Under the pieces are notes generated by a model, which worked only from the letters and a program-made list of their open reading frames with translations, searched no databases and was not told where the DNA came from. From NCBI GenBank assembly GCA_023435825.1, contig JAEZMB010000320.1:1-36814 (forward strand): a DNA stretch of 36,814 nucleotides, given 5' to 3'. This stretch comes from Pseudomonadota bacterium (GTDB lineage: Bacteria; Desulfobacterota; Desulfovibrionia; Desulfovibrionales; Desulfovibrionaceae). The position numbers were made by a program, and so were the translations under genes. Positions 18,665 through 27,154 of the stretch are shown here, piece by piece. How positions within the stretch are numbered: the first letter of the stretch is position 1; each line of letters starts with the position of its first letter.

Positions 18665-18712
18665 TTTGCCCGCTTGCCTTCGTTTTACATGCACGGGCAA
18701 AGGCGGTATGGA
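18665..18712 (+). promoter_or_regulatory. Candidate pyrK promoter with overlapping inverted repeat
   Basis: TTTACA (18684-18689)-N17-TATGGA (18707-18712) lies about 30 bases before the pyrK start. The arms TTTGCCCG (18665-18672) and CGGGCAAA (18694-18701) flank and overlap the -35 box and could be an operator. Confidence 0.42.
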
Positions 18713-18741
18713 ACCGCATTACTTTTCATGCGAGGTGCTGT

Positions 18742-19539
18742 GTGGCTCTTTCCGGCGCATGCCGCGACCTGACCATCCTGTCCGTCACCGAGGCCGGACC
18801 GGAAGGCGGGGCGCATGGCTGTTATTACATCGAACTGGCCAATCCGGGGCTTGGCTCGGCCGTGGCCGGCCAGTTCGTCATGGTCCGGCCGGCCTGCTTC
18901 GGCCAGGACCCGGTCTGGCCCCGTCCGTTTTCCATCTGCCGGCTGACCCCGGAGGCGCTCACGCTTTTTGTCCAGGTCTGCGGCCGGGGCACGGACGTCC
19001 TGTGCCGGCTGGTCCCGGGCGACACGGTGACGGTCTGGGGACCGCTCGGCCAGGGGTTTGGCCTGGAGCCGGACACCCCGACCTTGATGCTGGCCGGCGG
19101 CGTGGGCCTGGCTCCCTTTGTGGAGTACGCCGCCACCCACCCGGCCCCGGCCAATCTGGCCCTGGTCTTTGGGCATCGCCAGCCGCTGTCCTGTTATCCT
19201 TTCGCCGAGATGGCCAATGTCGTCGGCCGGGCCGAGGCGTTTCAGGAAAACACCCCCGAGGATCTGCCCCGGTTCATTGAACTGCTGGAAACCAAAGTGG
19301 CCGAGTACGCCGGCGGGCTCATTGTCGCCTGCGGGCCGCGCCCGTTTCTTATGACCGTGGCCCGGCTGGCCCGGCGTTTCGGGGCCAGGGCGCAAGTGTC
19401 GCTGGAAAACCGCATGGCCTGCGGCGTGGGCGGCTGCCTGGGCTGCGTGGAGAAAAACGCCCTGGGCCAGTACGTGCAGACCTGCACCCAGGGCCCGGTC
19501 TTCTGGGTCGAGGAGCTGCAGCTCTCGGAGGAGGCATGA
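18742..19539 (+). CDS. pyrK: Dihydroorotate dehydrogenase electron-transfer subunit
   Basis: The product has 265 residues. It is a ferredoxin-reductase-like flavoprotein subunit: a FAD-binding barrel with RPFSIC (about 61-66), an NAD-binding half with AGGVGLAPF, and a C-terminal [2Fe-2S] cluster motif, C-x4-C-x2-C-x12-C. It passes electrons from PyrD to NAD+ in pyrimidine synthesis. GTG 18742 has GAGG six bases ahead. Its stop overlaps the pyrD start in ATGA, as usual for the class 1B enzyme. Confidence 0.94.
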   Translation: MALSGACRDLTILSVTEAGPEGGAHGCYYIELANPGLGSAVAGQFVMVRPACFGQDPVWPRPFSICRLTPEALTLFVQVCGRGTDVLCRLVPGDTVTVWGPLGQGFGLEPDTPTLMLAGGVGLAPFVEYAATHPAPANLALVFGHRQPLSCYPFAEMANVVGRAEAFQENTPEDLPRFIELLETKVAEYAGGLIVACGPRPFLMTVARLARRFGARAQVSLENRMACGVGGCLGCVEKNALGQYVQTCTQGPVFWVEELQLSEEA

Positions 19540-20456
19540 GCGTGGACACCAGCGTTCGCCTGCCGGGAATGCCCGTCAAAAACCCGGTCATGACCGCCTC
19601 GGGCACCTTTGGCTACGGGTTGGAATTCGCGCCCTACGGCGACCTGCGCGCCCTTGGCGGCATCGTGGTCAAGGGCCTGTCCCTGGCCCCGCGCCTGGGC
19701 AACCCCATGCCGCGCATCGCCGAGACGCCCTGCGGCATGCTAAACGCCATCGGGCTGCAGAACTGCGGCGTGGAAAAATTTCTGCGCGACAAACTGCCGC
19801 GCCTGCCCTGGCGCGAGACGCCGATCATCGCCAACCTCTACGCCTGCGATGCCGACGAATTCGCCGAGCTGGCCGGGGTGCTGTCGGCCGAGGAGGGCGT
19901 GGCCGCCCTTGAGGTCAACATCTCCTGCCCCAACGTCAAGGCCGGCGGCATCGCCTTTGGCCAGGACCCGTGCATGGCCGGCAAACTGGCTGAGGCCGTG
20001 AAAAAACGGGCCGGCGACAAGCCGGTGTGGGTGAAGCTGTCACCCAACGTCACGGACATCGTGTCCATCGCCCGGGCGGCGGTGCTGGGCGGCGCGGACG
20101 CCCTGACCTGCATCAATACGTTGACCGGCATGAGCGTGGACATCCGCTCGCGCAAGCCCCGGCTGGCCAACGTCATCGGCGGCCTGTCCGGGCCGGCGAT
20201 AAAGCCCGTGGCCCTGCGGGCCGTGTGGCAGGTCTGCCAGGCGGTGTCGGCCCCGGTCATCGGCGTGGGCGGCATCGCCAGCGCCGAGGACGTGCTGGAG
20301 TTCATCCTGGTCGGGGCGCACGTCGTGCAGATCGGCACGGCCAACTTCATGCGGCCGGACATGGCGTTTCGCATCGCCGAGCGGTTGCCGCAGCTCATGG
20401 CGGAGCTGGGAATAGAAGACTTGGCTTCGTACCGGGGGAGTTTGCGCGTGGGGTGA
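19536..20456 (+). CDS. pyrD: Dihydroorotate dehydrogenase, class 1B catalytic subunit
   Basis: The product has 306 residues and is an FMN-dependent TIM barrel that oxidises dihydroorotate to orotate. The active-site loop NISCPN has the catalytic Cys131; other landmarks are TASGTFGYG, KLSPNVTD, the GGLSGPAIKP phosphate region and GVGGI. Pairing with pyrK identifies the NAD-linked class 1B. The start ATG overlaps the pyrK stop (ATGA), with GGAGGAGG ahead. The last 120 bases and the terminator recur in diverged form at 21777-21953, beyond the DUF389 gene. Confidence 0.95.
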   Translation: MSVDTSVRLPGMPVKNPVMTASGTFGYGLEFAPYGDLRALGGIVVKGLSLAPRLGNPMPRIAETPCGMLNAIGLQNCGVEKFLRDKLPRLPWRETPIIANLYACDADEFAELAGVLSAEEGVAALEVNISCPNVKAGGIAFGQDPCMAGKLAEAVKKRAGDKPVWVKLSPNVTDIVSIARAAVLGGADALTCINTLTGMSVDIRSRKPRLANVIGGLSGPAIKPVALRAVWQVCQAVSAPVIGVGGIASAEDVLEFILVGAHVVQIGTANFMRPDMAFRIAERLPQLMAELGIEDLASYRGSLRVG

Positions 20457-20514
20457 GCGCGGCGCGCGAGAAGGATTTTGCAGCGGCGGGACGGGGACGT
20501 CCCGCCGTTTTTTT
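20335..20514 (+). repeat. Direct repeat, left copy: pyrD 3' end plus terminator
   Basis: Bases 20335-20514 match 21777-21953 at an offset of 1440-1442 bases. The post-stop part (TGAGCGCGGCGCGCG, AAGGATTTTGCAGCGGCGGG) is almost identical; the coding part is roughly three-quarters identical by hand count. The pair brackets the DUF389 gene. Confidence 0.85.
20484..20514 (+). terminator. Rho-independent terminator of pyrKD
   Basis: CGGCGGGAC and GTCCCGCCG form a perfect 9-bp stem with loop GGGGAC, followed by seven T. Confidence 0.93.
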
Positions 20515-20650
20515 GCGCCGCGCGGCCACGTGGCGTCGCTTGGGCCGGCAGCCGGCAAGGCGGCGTCCGTGTCGCCCAAGGCGGCAGGAAGGATTGTCGC
20601 CTGACGGCGACGGGAAAAGACGGTTGTCTTTGCGCAATTGAAAACAGCAG

Positions 20651-20723
20651 TTGCCGCGAATCCCCTCGTGGCGTAATCCTCGACAGGAATGGAAACTGTT
20701 TTTGCATTCCTTGGATCAAGGAA
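20651..20723 (+). promoter_or_regulatory. Candidate promoter and operator of the DUF389 gene
   Basis: TTGCCG (20651-20656)-N17-TAATCC (20674-20679) is followed by the perfect dyad TTCCTTG-GAT-CAAGGAA (20707-20723), which ends just before the ribosome-binding region. The dyad would lie in the early transcribed region, a position suited to a repressor or a small RNA hairpin. Confidence 0.42.
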
Positions 20724-20738
20724 GAAAGGGGGATAGCC

Positions 20739-21767
20739 ATGGACACCGCTAACTCCGACGAGAGACACAGGCAAGTTGTACGCGAGACCATCCAGGAAAA
20801 CGCCAAACTCTCCGTCGCGTTCATGGTGATGAACATGTTGGCCGCGACAATCGCCAGTTACGGCCTTTTCGTCAACAGTCCGGCCGTCATTATCGGGGCC
20901 ATGATCATCGCCATGCTGCTCGGACCGATCACCGGCGTTTCGCTGGCCTTGGTCGACAGCGACATGAAGGCGTTGTTTCGAGGCGTCGGCACGCTGTTGG
21001 TCGGCGCTGCCGGCGTCATCGCCACGGCATACACCATTGGCTCCATCCACATTGAGGTTCCCATTACGGCGGAAATACTCGGCCGGACCCATCCGAATTT
21101 CGCCGACCTCATGATCGCCCTGGCCGGCGGGGCGGCCGGCGCGTACGCCTCGGTGTCCCCGCGCCTCAGCGTCGCTTTTGTCGGCGTAGCTATCGCCACG
21201 GCGCTGGTGCCGCCCCTTTGCGCCGCGAGCATCCTGCTGGCGCGCGGCCAGCACCAACTGGCGTTTGGCGCGTTTCTGCTGACCTTCACCAACATTGTGG
21301 CCATCCAGTTCGCCTCGTCCGTGGTGCTGTTCGTGACCGGCTTTCGGAAAGTCAGTCAGACCAAAGGATTGTCTTTCTTGCAGTTCTTGAAGTTCAATTT
21401 CGTGAGCATCGCCATCCTGGCCGTTTTGGCCGTGGTGCTCACCGACAGCATGCGCGAAGTGCTTTCCAGGAAGATCTACGAAGCCAACGTTCGCAGCGTG
21501 CTGGAGCAGGAGTGCGCCGCTTCGGATGGCTGTTATCTGGCGGACATCCGTTTCGGCCAAGGCGGGAAGCAGGAAAATGTCATCGCCGCCGTCATTCGGG
21601 GGCCGCAGCCGCCGACGCCGGAGCGCGTCGCGGCCATTGAAAAGAGGCTGCCCGCCCATCCCAAGGGCCTGGCTGTGGAGCTTCGGGCGCGGTATGTGCC
21701 GACGACCACGATCAACCGGGATGGCGTTCTTTACGAGGACAGCCAGGAGGACGACGGCAAGCCGTGA
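20739..21767 (+). CDS. DUF389-family integral membrane protein
   Basis: The product has 342 residues. A cytoplasmic N terminus (1-25) leads into about six to eight membrane segments, with the family hallmark AVIIGAMIIAMLLGPITG at about 49-66 and a second Pro-rich segment, ATALVPPLCAASIL. The C-terminal 100 residues form a soluble alpha+beta tail. The function of DUF389 proteins is unknown; transport has been suggested only from topology. ATG 20739 follows AAAGGGGG. The gene is independent of pyrD: it has its own promoter candidate and sits between two copies of the pyrD 3' end, which suggests it was inserted or carried there by recombination. Confidence 0.87.
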   Translation: MDTANSDERHRQVVRETIQENAKLSVAFMVMNMLAATIASYGLFVNSPAVIIGAMIIAMLLGPITGVSLALVDSDMKALFRGVGTLLVGAAGVIATAYTIGSIHIEVPITAEILGRTHPNFADLMIALAGGAAGAYASVSPRLSVAFVGVAIATALVPPLCAASILLARGQHQLAFGAFLLTFTNIVAIQFASSVVLFVTGFRKVSQTKGLSFLQFLKFNFVSIAILAVLAVVLTDSMREVLSRKIYEANVRSVLEQECAASDGCYLADIRFGQGGKQENVIAAVIRGPQPPTPERVAAIEKRLPAHPKGLAVELRARYVPTTTINRDGVLYEDSQEDDGKP

Positions 21768-21776
21768 CCGCAGGCA

Positions 21777-21895
21777 GCACGGCCAACTGCCCGTGCCAGA
21801 ATGGCGTTTCGCTTTGCGCGGCGTCTGCCAGTGCTTTTGGCGGAGCTTGGGAGAGAGGGTCTGGCCTCGTTCGGGGGATTTTGCGGGTGGGGTGA
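21777..21895 (+). pseudogene. Remnant of a pyrD 3' end
   Basis: Translation from 21801 gives MAFRFARRLPVLLAELG, matching the PyrD stretch that begins MAFRIAERLPQLMAELG. A one-base deletion near 21878 breaks the frame before the stop corresponding to that of pyrD (21893-21895). Upstream similarity reaches back to GCACGGCCAACT at 21777. Several differences change amino acids and others are at third positions, so this looks like a pyrD end of separate history or an old duplicate rather than a recent copy. It cannot be a functional gene. Confidence 0.82.
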
Positions 21896-21924
21896 GCGCG
21901 GCGCGCGCCAAAAGGATTTTGCAG

Positions 21925-21953
21925 CGGCGGGGCGGAGACGTCCCGCCGTTTTT
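21925..21953 (+). terminator. Rho-independent terminator, duplicate of the pyrD terminator
   Basis: CGGCGGGGC pairs with GTCCCGCCG (one G-U), loop GGAGAC, then five T. It sits at the same place relative to the pyrD remnant as the true pyrD terminator does to pyrD, and now closes the DUF389 unit. Confidence 0.85.
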
Positions 21954-21955
21954 GT

Positions 21956-22605
21956 TGTCTCAGGTCACAGAGAGAATGCGTTTGGGTCAAGTCAGGGCTT
22001 ATCCCCCCTCATCACAAGTCTGCCGCGCTGCCAGGAATCCGTTCACGGTACCCATGAAAGTCGAAGCGCCAACGGAATCTTCGCACTCTGCCGGCCGTCA
22101 GAGCGGTGCCGGAGGCGGGTTCGCAACAGTCTGACGGAGGAATTTCCAAAATTGCTCAAACCCCTTCTCTTCTCCTTTCCGGCGAAGCCCCTTTCGTCCC
22201 TGCCCGGACGCCATTCCCGCCTCTTTGCCTCCGGTCTGCCATAAATGTCTGATGCAACCGCCAGAGCGGCCGTTTTTTGGCCCTCGGTTATTACAACTCT
22301 GAAAGATTGCCGCCTGTTCCCCCGACAACCGGACGCCTATTCGTGCAACCCAGCGCCCCCGTGCAACACCCCGCCGCCTGACTGGTAACGCCGCGCGCCA
22401 GCGCACGTCCAAGGCCCGCCGGATAAGGCCTGACGCCCCGGCCCGACACGCCGCGCGGCCCTCCTGCGGCCGTGTCCCAGGCCTTCCTCCAGACGATCCC
22501 TAGCCTAGCGACAGCCCAAAAACGCATCAAATTCACAATCGCGTACATTTGTCGCGCCGCTTTTCCCGTGCTAGTGGGCCGCCAAACTTTTTTGGGGGGG
22601 TCGGT
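21956..22605. other. 650-bp region without a supported gene
   Basis: No frame in either direction reads like a protein. It contains a pyrimidine-rich stretch (22150-22210), a GGCC-GTTTTTT-GGCC hairpin (about 22267-22282) and an A/T-richer patch (22508-22560) before amt. I could not find a convincing sigma-70 or sigma-54 promoter for amt. Confidence 0.4.
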
Positions 22606-23829
22606 ATGCTGCAAAGCGGCGATACGGCATTCGTTCTCATCAGCGCGGCCTTGGTGCTGTTCATGATTCCCGGGCTGGCGCTTTTTTACGGCGGCATGGT
22701 GCGCAAGAAAAACGTGCTCGGGACCATCATGCAAAGCTTCATCCTCATCTCGCTCGTCACCTTCGAGTGGATCTACCTCGGCTACTCCATGTCGTTCGGG
22801 CCGGACGTGGGCGGGCTCATCGGCTCCCTGGCCTGGGCCGGGCTGGGAGGCGTCGGGGCCGCGCCCTCGCCGGACTACGCCCCAACCGTGCCCCACATCG
22901 CCTTTGCCATGTACCAGTGCATGTTCGCGGCCATCACCCCGGCGCTGATTACCGGGGCCGTGGCCGAGCGGCTGCGCTTCGGGCCGTTTCTGATTTTTTC
23001 CCTGGCTTGGACCGTGCTCGTCTACAATCCGGTCTGCCACTGGGTCTGGGGCAATGGCGGCTGGCTTAGGGAAATGGGCGTGCTCGATTTCGCCGGCGGC
23101 ATCGTGGTGCATCTGACCTGCGGCGCGGCGGCCCTGGCGGCGGTGCTCCTCACCGGTCCGCGCAAGGACCACGGCAAGCATCAGATCGTGCCCCACAACC
23201 TGCCCATGACGCTTCTTGGCACCGGGATGCTCTGGTTTGGCTGGTTCGGCTTCAACGCCGGCAGCGCCCTGGCCGCCGACGGCGTGGCCGCCGGAGCCTT
23301 TGCCGCCACCCATATCGGCGGCATGGCCGGCATGGCCATGTGGTGCGCCATCGAATGGTTCCACCGGGGCAAGCCCACCACCCTGGGCGCGGCCTCGGGC
23401 GCGGTGGCGGGGCTGGCGACCATCACCCCGGGCGCGGGCTTTGTCTCGCCCGGCGCGGCCGTGGCCTTTGGCCTGCTGGCCGGCGGGGTGTGCTACGGCG
23501 CGGTGCTGCTCAAGGCCCGGCTGCGTTTCGACGACAGCCTGGACGTGGTCGGCATCCATGGTGTGGGCGGCGTGCTCGGCTCGCTTTTGGTGGGCGTGTT
23601 CGCCTCCAAGCTGGTCAATCCGGCCGGGGCCGACGGGCTTATCGCCGGCAACGCCGGCCAGCTCGGCGTGCAGCTCTTGGCCATCGCCGTGGTCGGCGTC
23701 TTCGCCTTTGTGGCCAGCTGGGTCATTTTGGCGGCGGTCAAGGCGGCCATGGGGCTGCGCCTGACGCCGCAAGCCGAGACCATCGGCCTGGACCTCTCGG
23801 AACACACCGAAGCGGCCTACGGCGAATAA
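22606..23829 (+). CDS. amt: Ammonium transporter
   Basis: The product has 407 residues and is a polytopic Amt/MEP/Rh channel. The conserved pore histidines fall at 169 (GIVVHLTCG) and 318 (VGIHGVGGVLG), and the hallmark DFAGG precedes the first. It conducts ammonium/ammonia through the inner membrane. There is no added signal peptide. ATG 22606 lies seven bases after a run of seven G. The PII gene glnK usually paired with amt is absent on both sides. A terminator follows after a structured 160-base region. Confidence 0.95.
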   Translation: MLQSGDTAFVLISAALVLFMIPGLALFYGGMVRKKNVLGTIMQSFILISLVTFEWIYLGYSMSFGPDVGGLIGSLAWAGLGGVGAAPSPDYAPTVPHIAFAMYQCMFAAITPALITGAVAERLRFGPFLIFSLAWTVLVYNPVCHWVWGNGGWLREMGVLDFAGGIVVHLTCGAAALAAVLLTGPRKDHGKHQIVPHNLPMTLLGTGMLWFGWFGFNAGSALAADGVAAGAFAATHIGGMAGMAMWCAIEWFHRGKPTTLGAASGAVAGLATITPGAGFVSPGAAVAFGLLAGGVCYGAVLLKARLRFDDSLDVVGIHGVGGVLGSLLVGVFASKLVNPAGADGLIAGNAGQLGVQLLAIAVVGVFAFVASWVILAAVKAAMGLRLTPQAETIGLDLSEHTEAAYGE

Positions 23830-23893
23830 GACGGACAACGCATGACAGGCCGGGGGGCGACCTCCGGTGGGCAAGGGGAGCGGCGGCCCTTTG

Positions 23894-23918
23894 GCTTTCC
23901 GGGCAAGACCCGGAAAGC
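23894..23918 (+). other. Hairpin in the amt 3' region
   Basis: GCTTTCCGGG-CAAGA-CCCGGAAAGC is a perfect 10-bp stem without a T-run. A second weaker pairing (CGCATCG near 23930, CGATGCG near 23972) lies between it and the amt terminator. Together they make the 160 bases after amt strongly structured. This could be a processed 3' RNA or only spacer. Confidence 0.45.
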
Positions 23919-23989
23919 TCAATACACGCCGCATCGTCGCTGGCTTCGCGCGGGGGCGCGAGGTCAGGTGGCGATGCGACGACGCCGCA

Positions 23990-24030
23990 AGCCGGCCGGA
24001 CGGGGAGAGCCGTTCGGCCGGCTTTTTTTT
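23990..24030 (+). terminator. Rho-independent terminator of amt
   Basis: AGCCGGCCGGACGG pairs with CCGTTCGGCCGGCT (one G-U), followed by eight T. The T-run touches the stop codon of the convergent permease gene at 24030. Confidence 0.93.
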
Positions 24031-25196
24031 CAGCCTTCCCGCAAGGCCTCGACAATGCCCAGGCGCGAGGCCCGCAGCGCCGGCAGAAATCCGCCCACGA
24101 CACCCATGAAGAGTGCAAAGGCCAAGGACAGCGCCACGATCCACGGGGCCAGGGTGAAGCGGAAGGCCAGCTCGGAGAAGGTCTGGAAGTTGGTGGTGGA
24201 GAAGGTGAGGAAGGACAGCCCGGCGGCGAGGCCGACGCCGGCCAGGCCGCCGATCAGCCCAAGGAGGGTGGATTCGGCCAGAAAGGCCAGCAGCACCGCC
24301 CCGCGTGTGAAGCCCAGGGCGCGCAACGTGCCGATCTCGGCCACCCGTCCGGCCACCGAGGCGTACATGGTGATCATGGCCCCGATCATGGCGCCCAGCG
24401 AGAAAATGAGTGTGAGCGACACGCCAAGGACGGTCAGGAACTTGCGCATCATGTCCGACTGCTTCTCGTAATAGCGCGTCTCGCGCCAGACCTCGGCCTG
24501 CAGCCTGGGGTCGGCTTCCACCGCCTCCTTGAAAGCATCAAAAAGCCCGGGTTCGCGCAGGCCGGCCACCACGATGGAATAGGCGTTGCGGCCAAAGGCC
24601 GGCATGAGCTGGTCGGCGTCGCCCCAGATCTCCGAAGAAAAGCCGGTGGACCCGGCGTCGAACACGCCGACGATGGGCCATTCGCGTTTGCCGAAGCGCA
24701 GACTCTGGCCGATTTCCGCGCCAGCGAATCCCTTGGCCACGGCCTTGCCCACCATGATTTCCGGCGTGCCCGGCTGGGGCGCGCGGCCCGACACCAGGCG
24801 CACCTGGCCGCGAAGGGCCAGCGAGGCCGGCTCCATGCCCCGGATGACCACGTTGGAGGTCTTGCCCGTGGATTTCTTGGTCAGCCCGATAAGCACCACC
24901 ATCTCCCGGGCGGCCAGGGGCCGGCCGTCGCCGCCCGGGGCAATCTCGGCCCGGGCAGTCATGGCCGAGGCCTGGACGCGCTCCAGCCCGCTTTGCACCT
25001 CGGTCTCGGAACCCTTGCGCAGCACGATGACGTTGCCGGGCGAGCCGGTGGACACGAGCGTCTGGCGCAGGCCCTCGGCCAGCATGAGCGTGGCCGTGAA
25101 GACGAAGACCACCAGCGCCATGCCGCCGGCCGTGAGCGTGGTGGTCAGCCGGCGGGTGACGAGGTTTCGCCAGGAATAGGACAAGGGTACGGCCAT
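24030..25196 (-). CDS. ABC transporter permease, FtsX/MacB type (second)
   Basis: The product has 388 residues. It has one membrane helix near the N terminus (about 22-45), a large extracytoplasmic MacB-PCD-like domain (about 50-255) and three C-terminal helices in the FtsX domain (about 265-385), with a VAEIGTLRALGFTRGAVLLAF motif around its cytoplasmic coupling region. ATG 25196 overlaps the upstream permease stop in TGATG, with GGAGG eight bases ahead. It forms a heterodimeric pore with the first permease and is powered by the ATPase two genes upstream. Confidence 0.9.
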   Translation of the reverse strand: MAVPLSYSWRNLVTRRLTTTLTAGGMALVVFVFTATLMLAEGLRQTLVSTGSPGNVIVLRKGSETEVQSGLERVQASAMTARAEIAPGGDGRPLAAREMVVLIGLTKKSTGKTSNVVIRGMEPASLALRGQVRLVSGRAPQPGTPEIMVGKAVAKGFAGAEIGQSLRFGKREWPIVGVFDAGSTGFSSEIWGDADQLMPAFGRNAYSIVVAGLREPGLFDAFKEAVEADPRLQAEVWRETRYYEKQSDMMRKFLTVLGVSLTLIFSLGAMIGAMITMYASVAGRVAEIGTLRALGFTRGAVLLAFLAESTLLGLIGGLAGVGLAAGLSFLTFSTTNFQTFSELAFRFTLAPWIVALSLAFALFMGVVGGFLPALRASRLGIVEALREG

Positions 25197-26339
25197 CAGC
25201 CGATCCTCCGAAACGCGTCGGCGATGCGCACGGCCGACACCCGCCAAGCCGGCACGGCGGCGGCCAGCACGCCCACGGCCAGCCCGAAGGCGGCCTGCAG
25301 CATGATGGTTGTGGGCGAGACGAAAAAGATGGGGAAATACTGGGCCAGCCCCACGGCAAAGCCCTTGGCCAGGGGCGGCAGCACGGCCATGGCCAGGGCC
25401 GTGCCGGCCAGGGCCAAAAGCAGCGACTCGGCCAGGAGCATCCCGGCCAGGGCCGGCGCGCCAAAACCCAGGGTTTTTAAGACCGCGAATTCGCCCAGGC
25501 GCTCGCGCGCCGACATGGCCATGGTGTTGGCGGCAACAGCCAGGATAATGGCGATGACTACGTAGGACACGGCGGTGATGGCCAGCAAAATGGCCTCGCT
25601 CATGGCCACGAACCCGAGCTGGAAGGCGCGCTCGGTTTCGGTGAGGGTCTCGGCCTGGGAGTTGCGGAACAGCGCGTCGATGTCCTTGGATATTTCCGCC
25701 GCCCGGGTGGCGTCGCGGATGCCGATCATGAAAAAGCCGACCTGGCCGGCCCGGGTCGGGGCGCGTTTTTTCATGGTTTCGTCGAGATAGCTGTGGTGGA
25801 AATACAGGACCGTCTCGTCGGTGTCCGGGCGCGCGCCCTTATAGATGGCGCGGATGGTCATGGGCCACTGGCCCGGATAGATGGTGCCGCGCAGGGTGAC
25901 GGTGTCGCCGATGCGCCAGTGAAAACGGTCGGCCAGCTTGCGGCCGATGATGGCCGCCTTGCGGTCGGAGAGAAAAGCCTTTTGTTCCTCGGGGCTGACG
26001 ATGAGCTCGGGGTAGAGCTTGAAGAAATCGTCGGCCTCGACCACGAAATTGGGGAAGAAGTTTTTCTCGTCCAGATACACCCCGCCGAACCAGCCGCCGG
26101 CGGCCACGATGTCCACGCCCGTCACCTGGCGGATGCGGCCCTTGTAGGCAAAGGGCAGGGGCTGGGTCAGCGACACGGCGTTGCGGGTGACCAGCCGATT
26201 GGCCGAGGAGGCTTCCACTCCGGCGTGCCAGGCGTCCAGCACCGTGCGCAATAGCCCGAACGCGGTCAGGGCCACGGCCACGCCGACGATGGTCAGCACG
26301 GCGCGCAGGCGGTGGCGGAAGGCATTTAACAGGATGAGC

Positions 26340-26353
<14 letters not shown>
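25196..26353 (-). CDS. ABC transporter permease, FtsX/MacB type (first)
   Basis: The product has 385 residues with the same layout as its partner: N-terminal helix, extracytoplasmic domain, three C-terminal helices with RLGEFAVLKTLGFGAPALAG. The start is GTG 26353, overlapping the ATPase gene by 14 bp; no better start with a ribosome-binding site was seen, so coupling to ATPase translation is likely. Two different permeases, as in LolCDE, distinguish the system from homodimeric MacB. Confidence 0.9.
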
Positions 26354-27023
<670 letters not shown>

Positions 27024-27054
27024 GACGGATTGTCCTGTGCCTGGGAGACGGCCT

Positions 27055-27154
27055 GGCGTCGCGTTCCTTAAAAAATACGACAGTATTTTTTAAGAAAACA
27101 ATGGTTTTCGTCTGTTGCCTGTGAAACGCCAGAGGCGTAGCTCGCGAACACGGC
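27055..27154 (-). repeat. Dispersed ~100-bp inverted-repeat element, copy C
   Basis: On the minus strand it starts directly after the TAG of the adaptor gene, contains GGCGTTTCACAGGCAACAG, and ends in the perfect palindrome TTAAAAAATAC-TGTC-GTATTTTTTAA and AAGGAACGCGACGCC. Inner blocks match copies A and B. It sits inside the exporter operon, between adaptor and ATPase. Confidence 0.78.

Noticed and set aside
22098..22412. Minus-strand frame of 104 codons in the gap before amt
   Set aside because: Arg/Gly-rich product, no ribosome-binding site, no recognisable family.
22360..22610. Sigma-54 promoter for amt
   Set aside because: No GG-N10-GC pair with surrounding consensus was found, although nitrogen control would make one plausible.
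22291..24144. Minus-strand open frame of 617 codons
   Set aside because: It lies antisense to amt, which has both pore histidines; the minus product is low-complexity.
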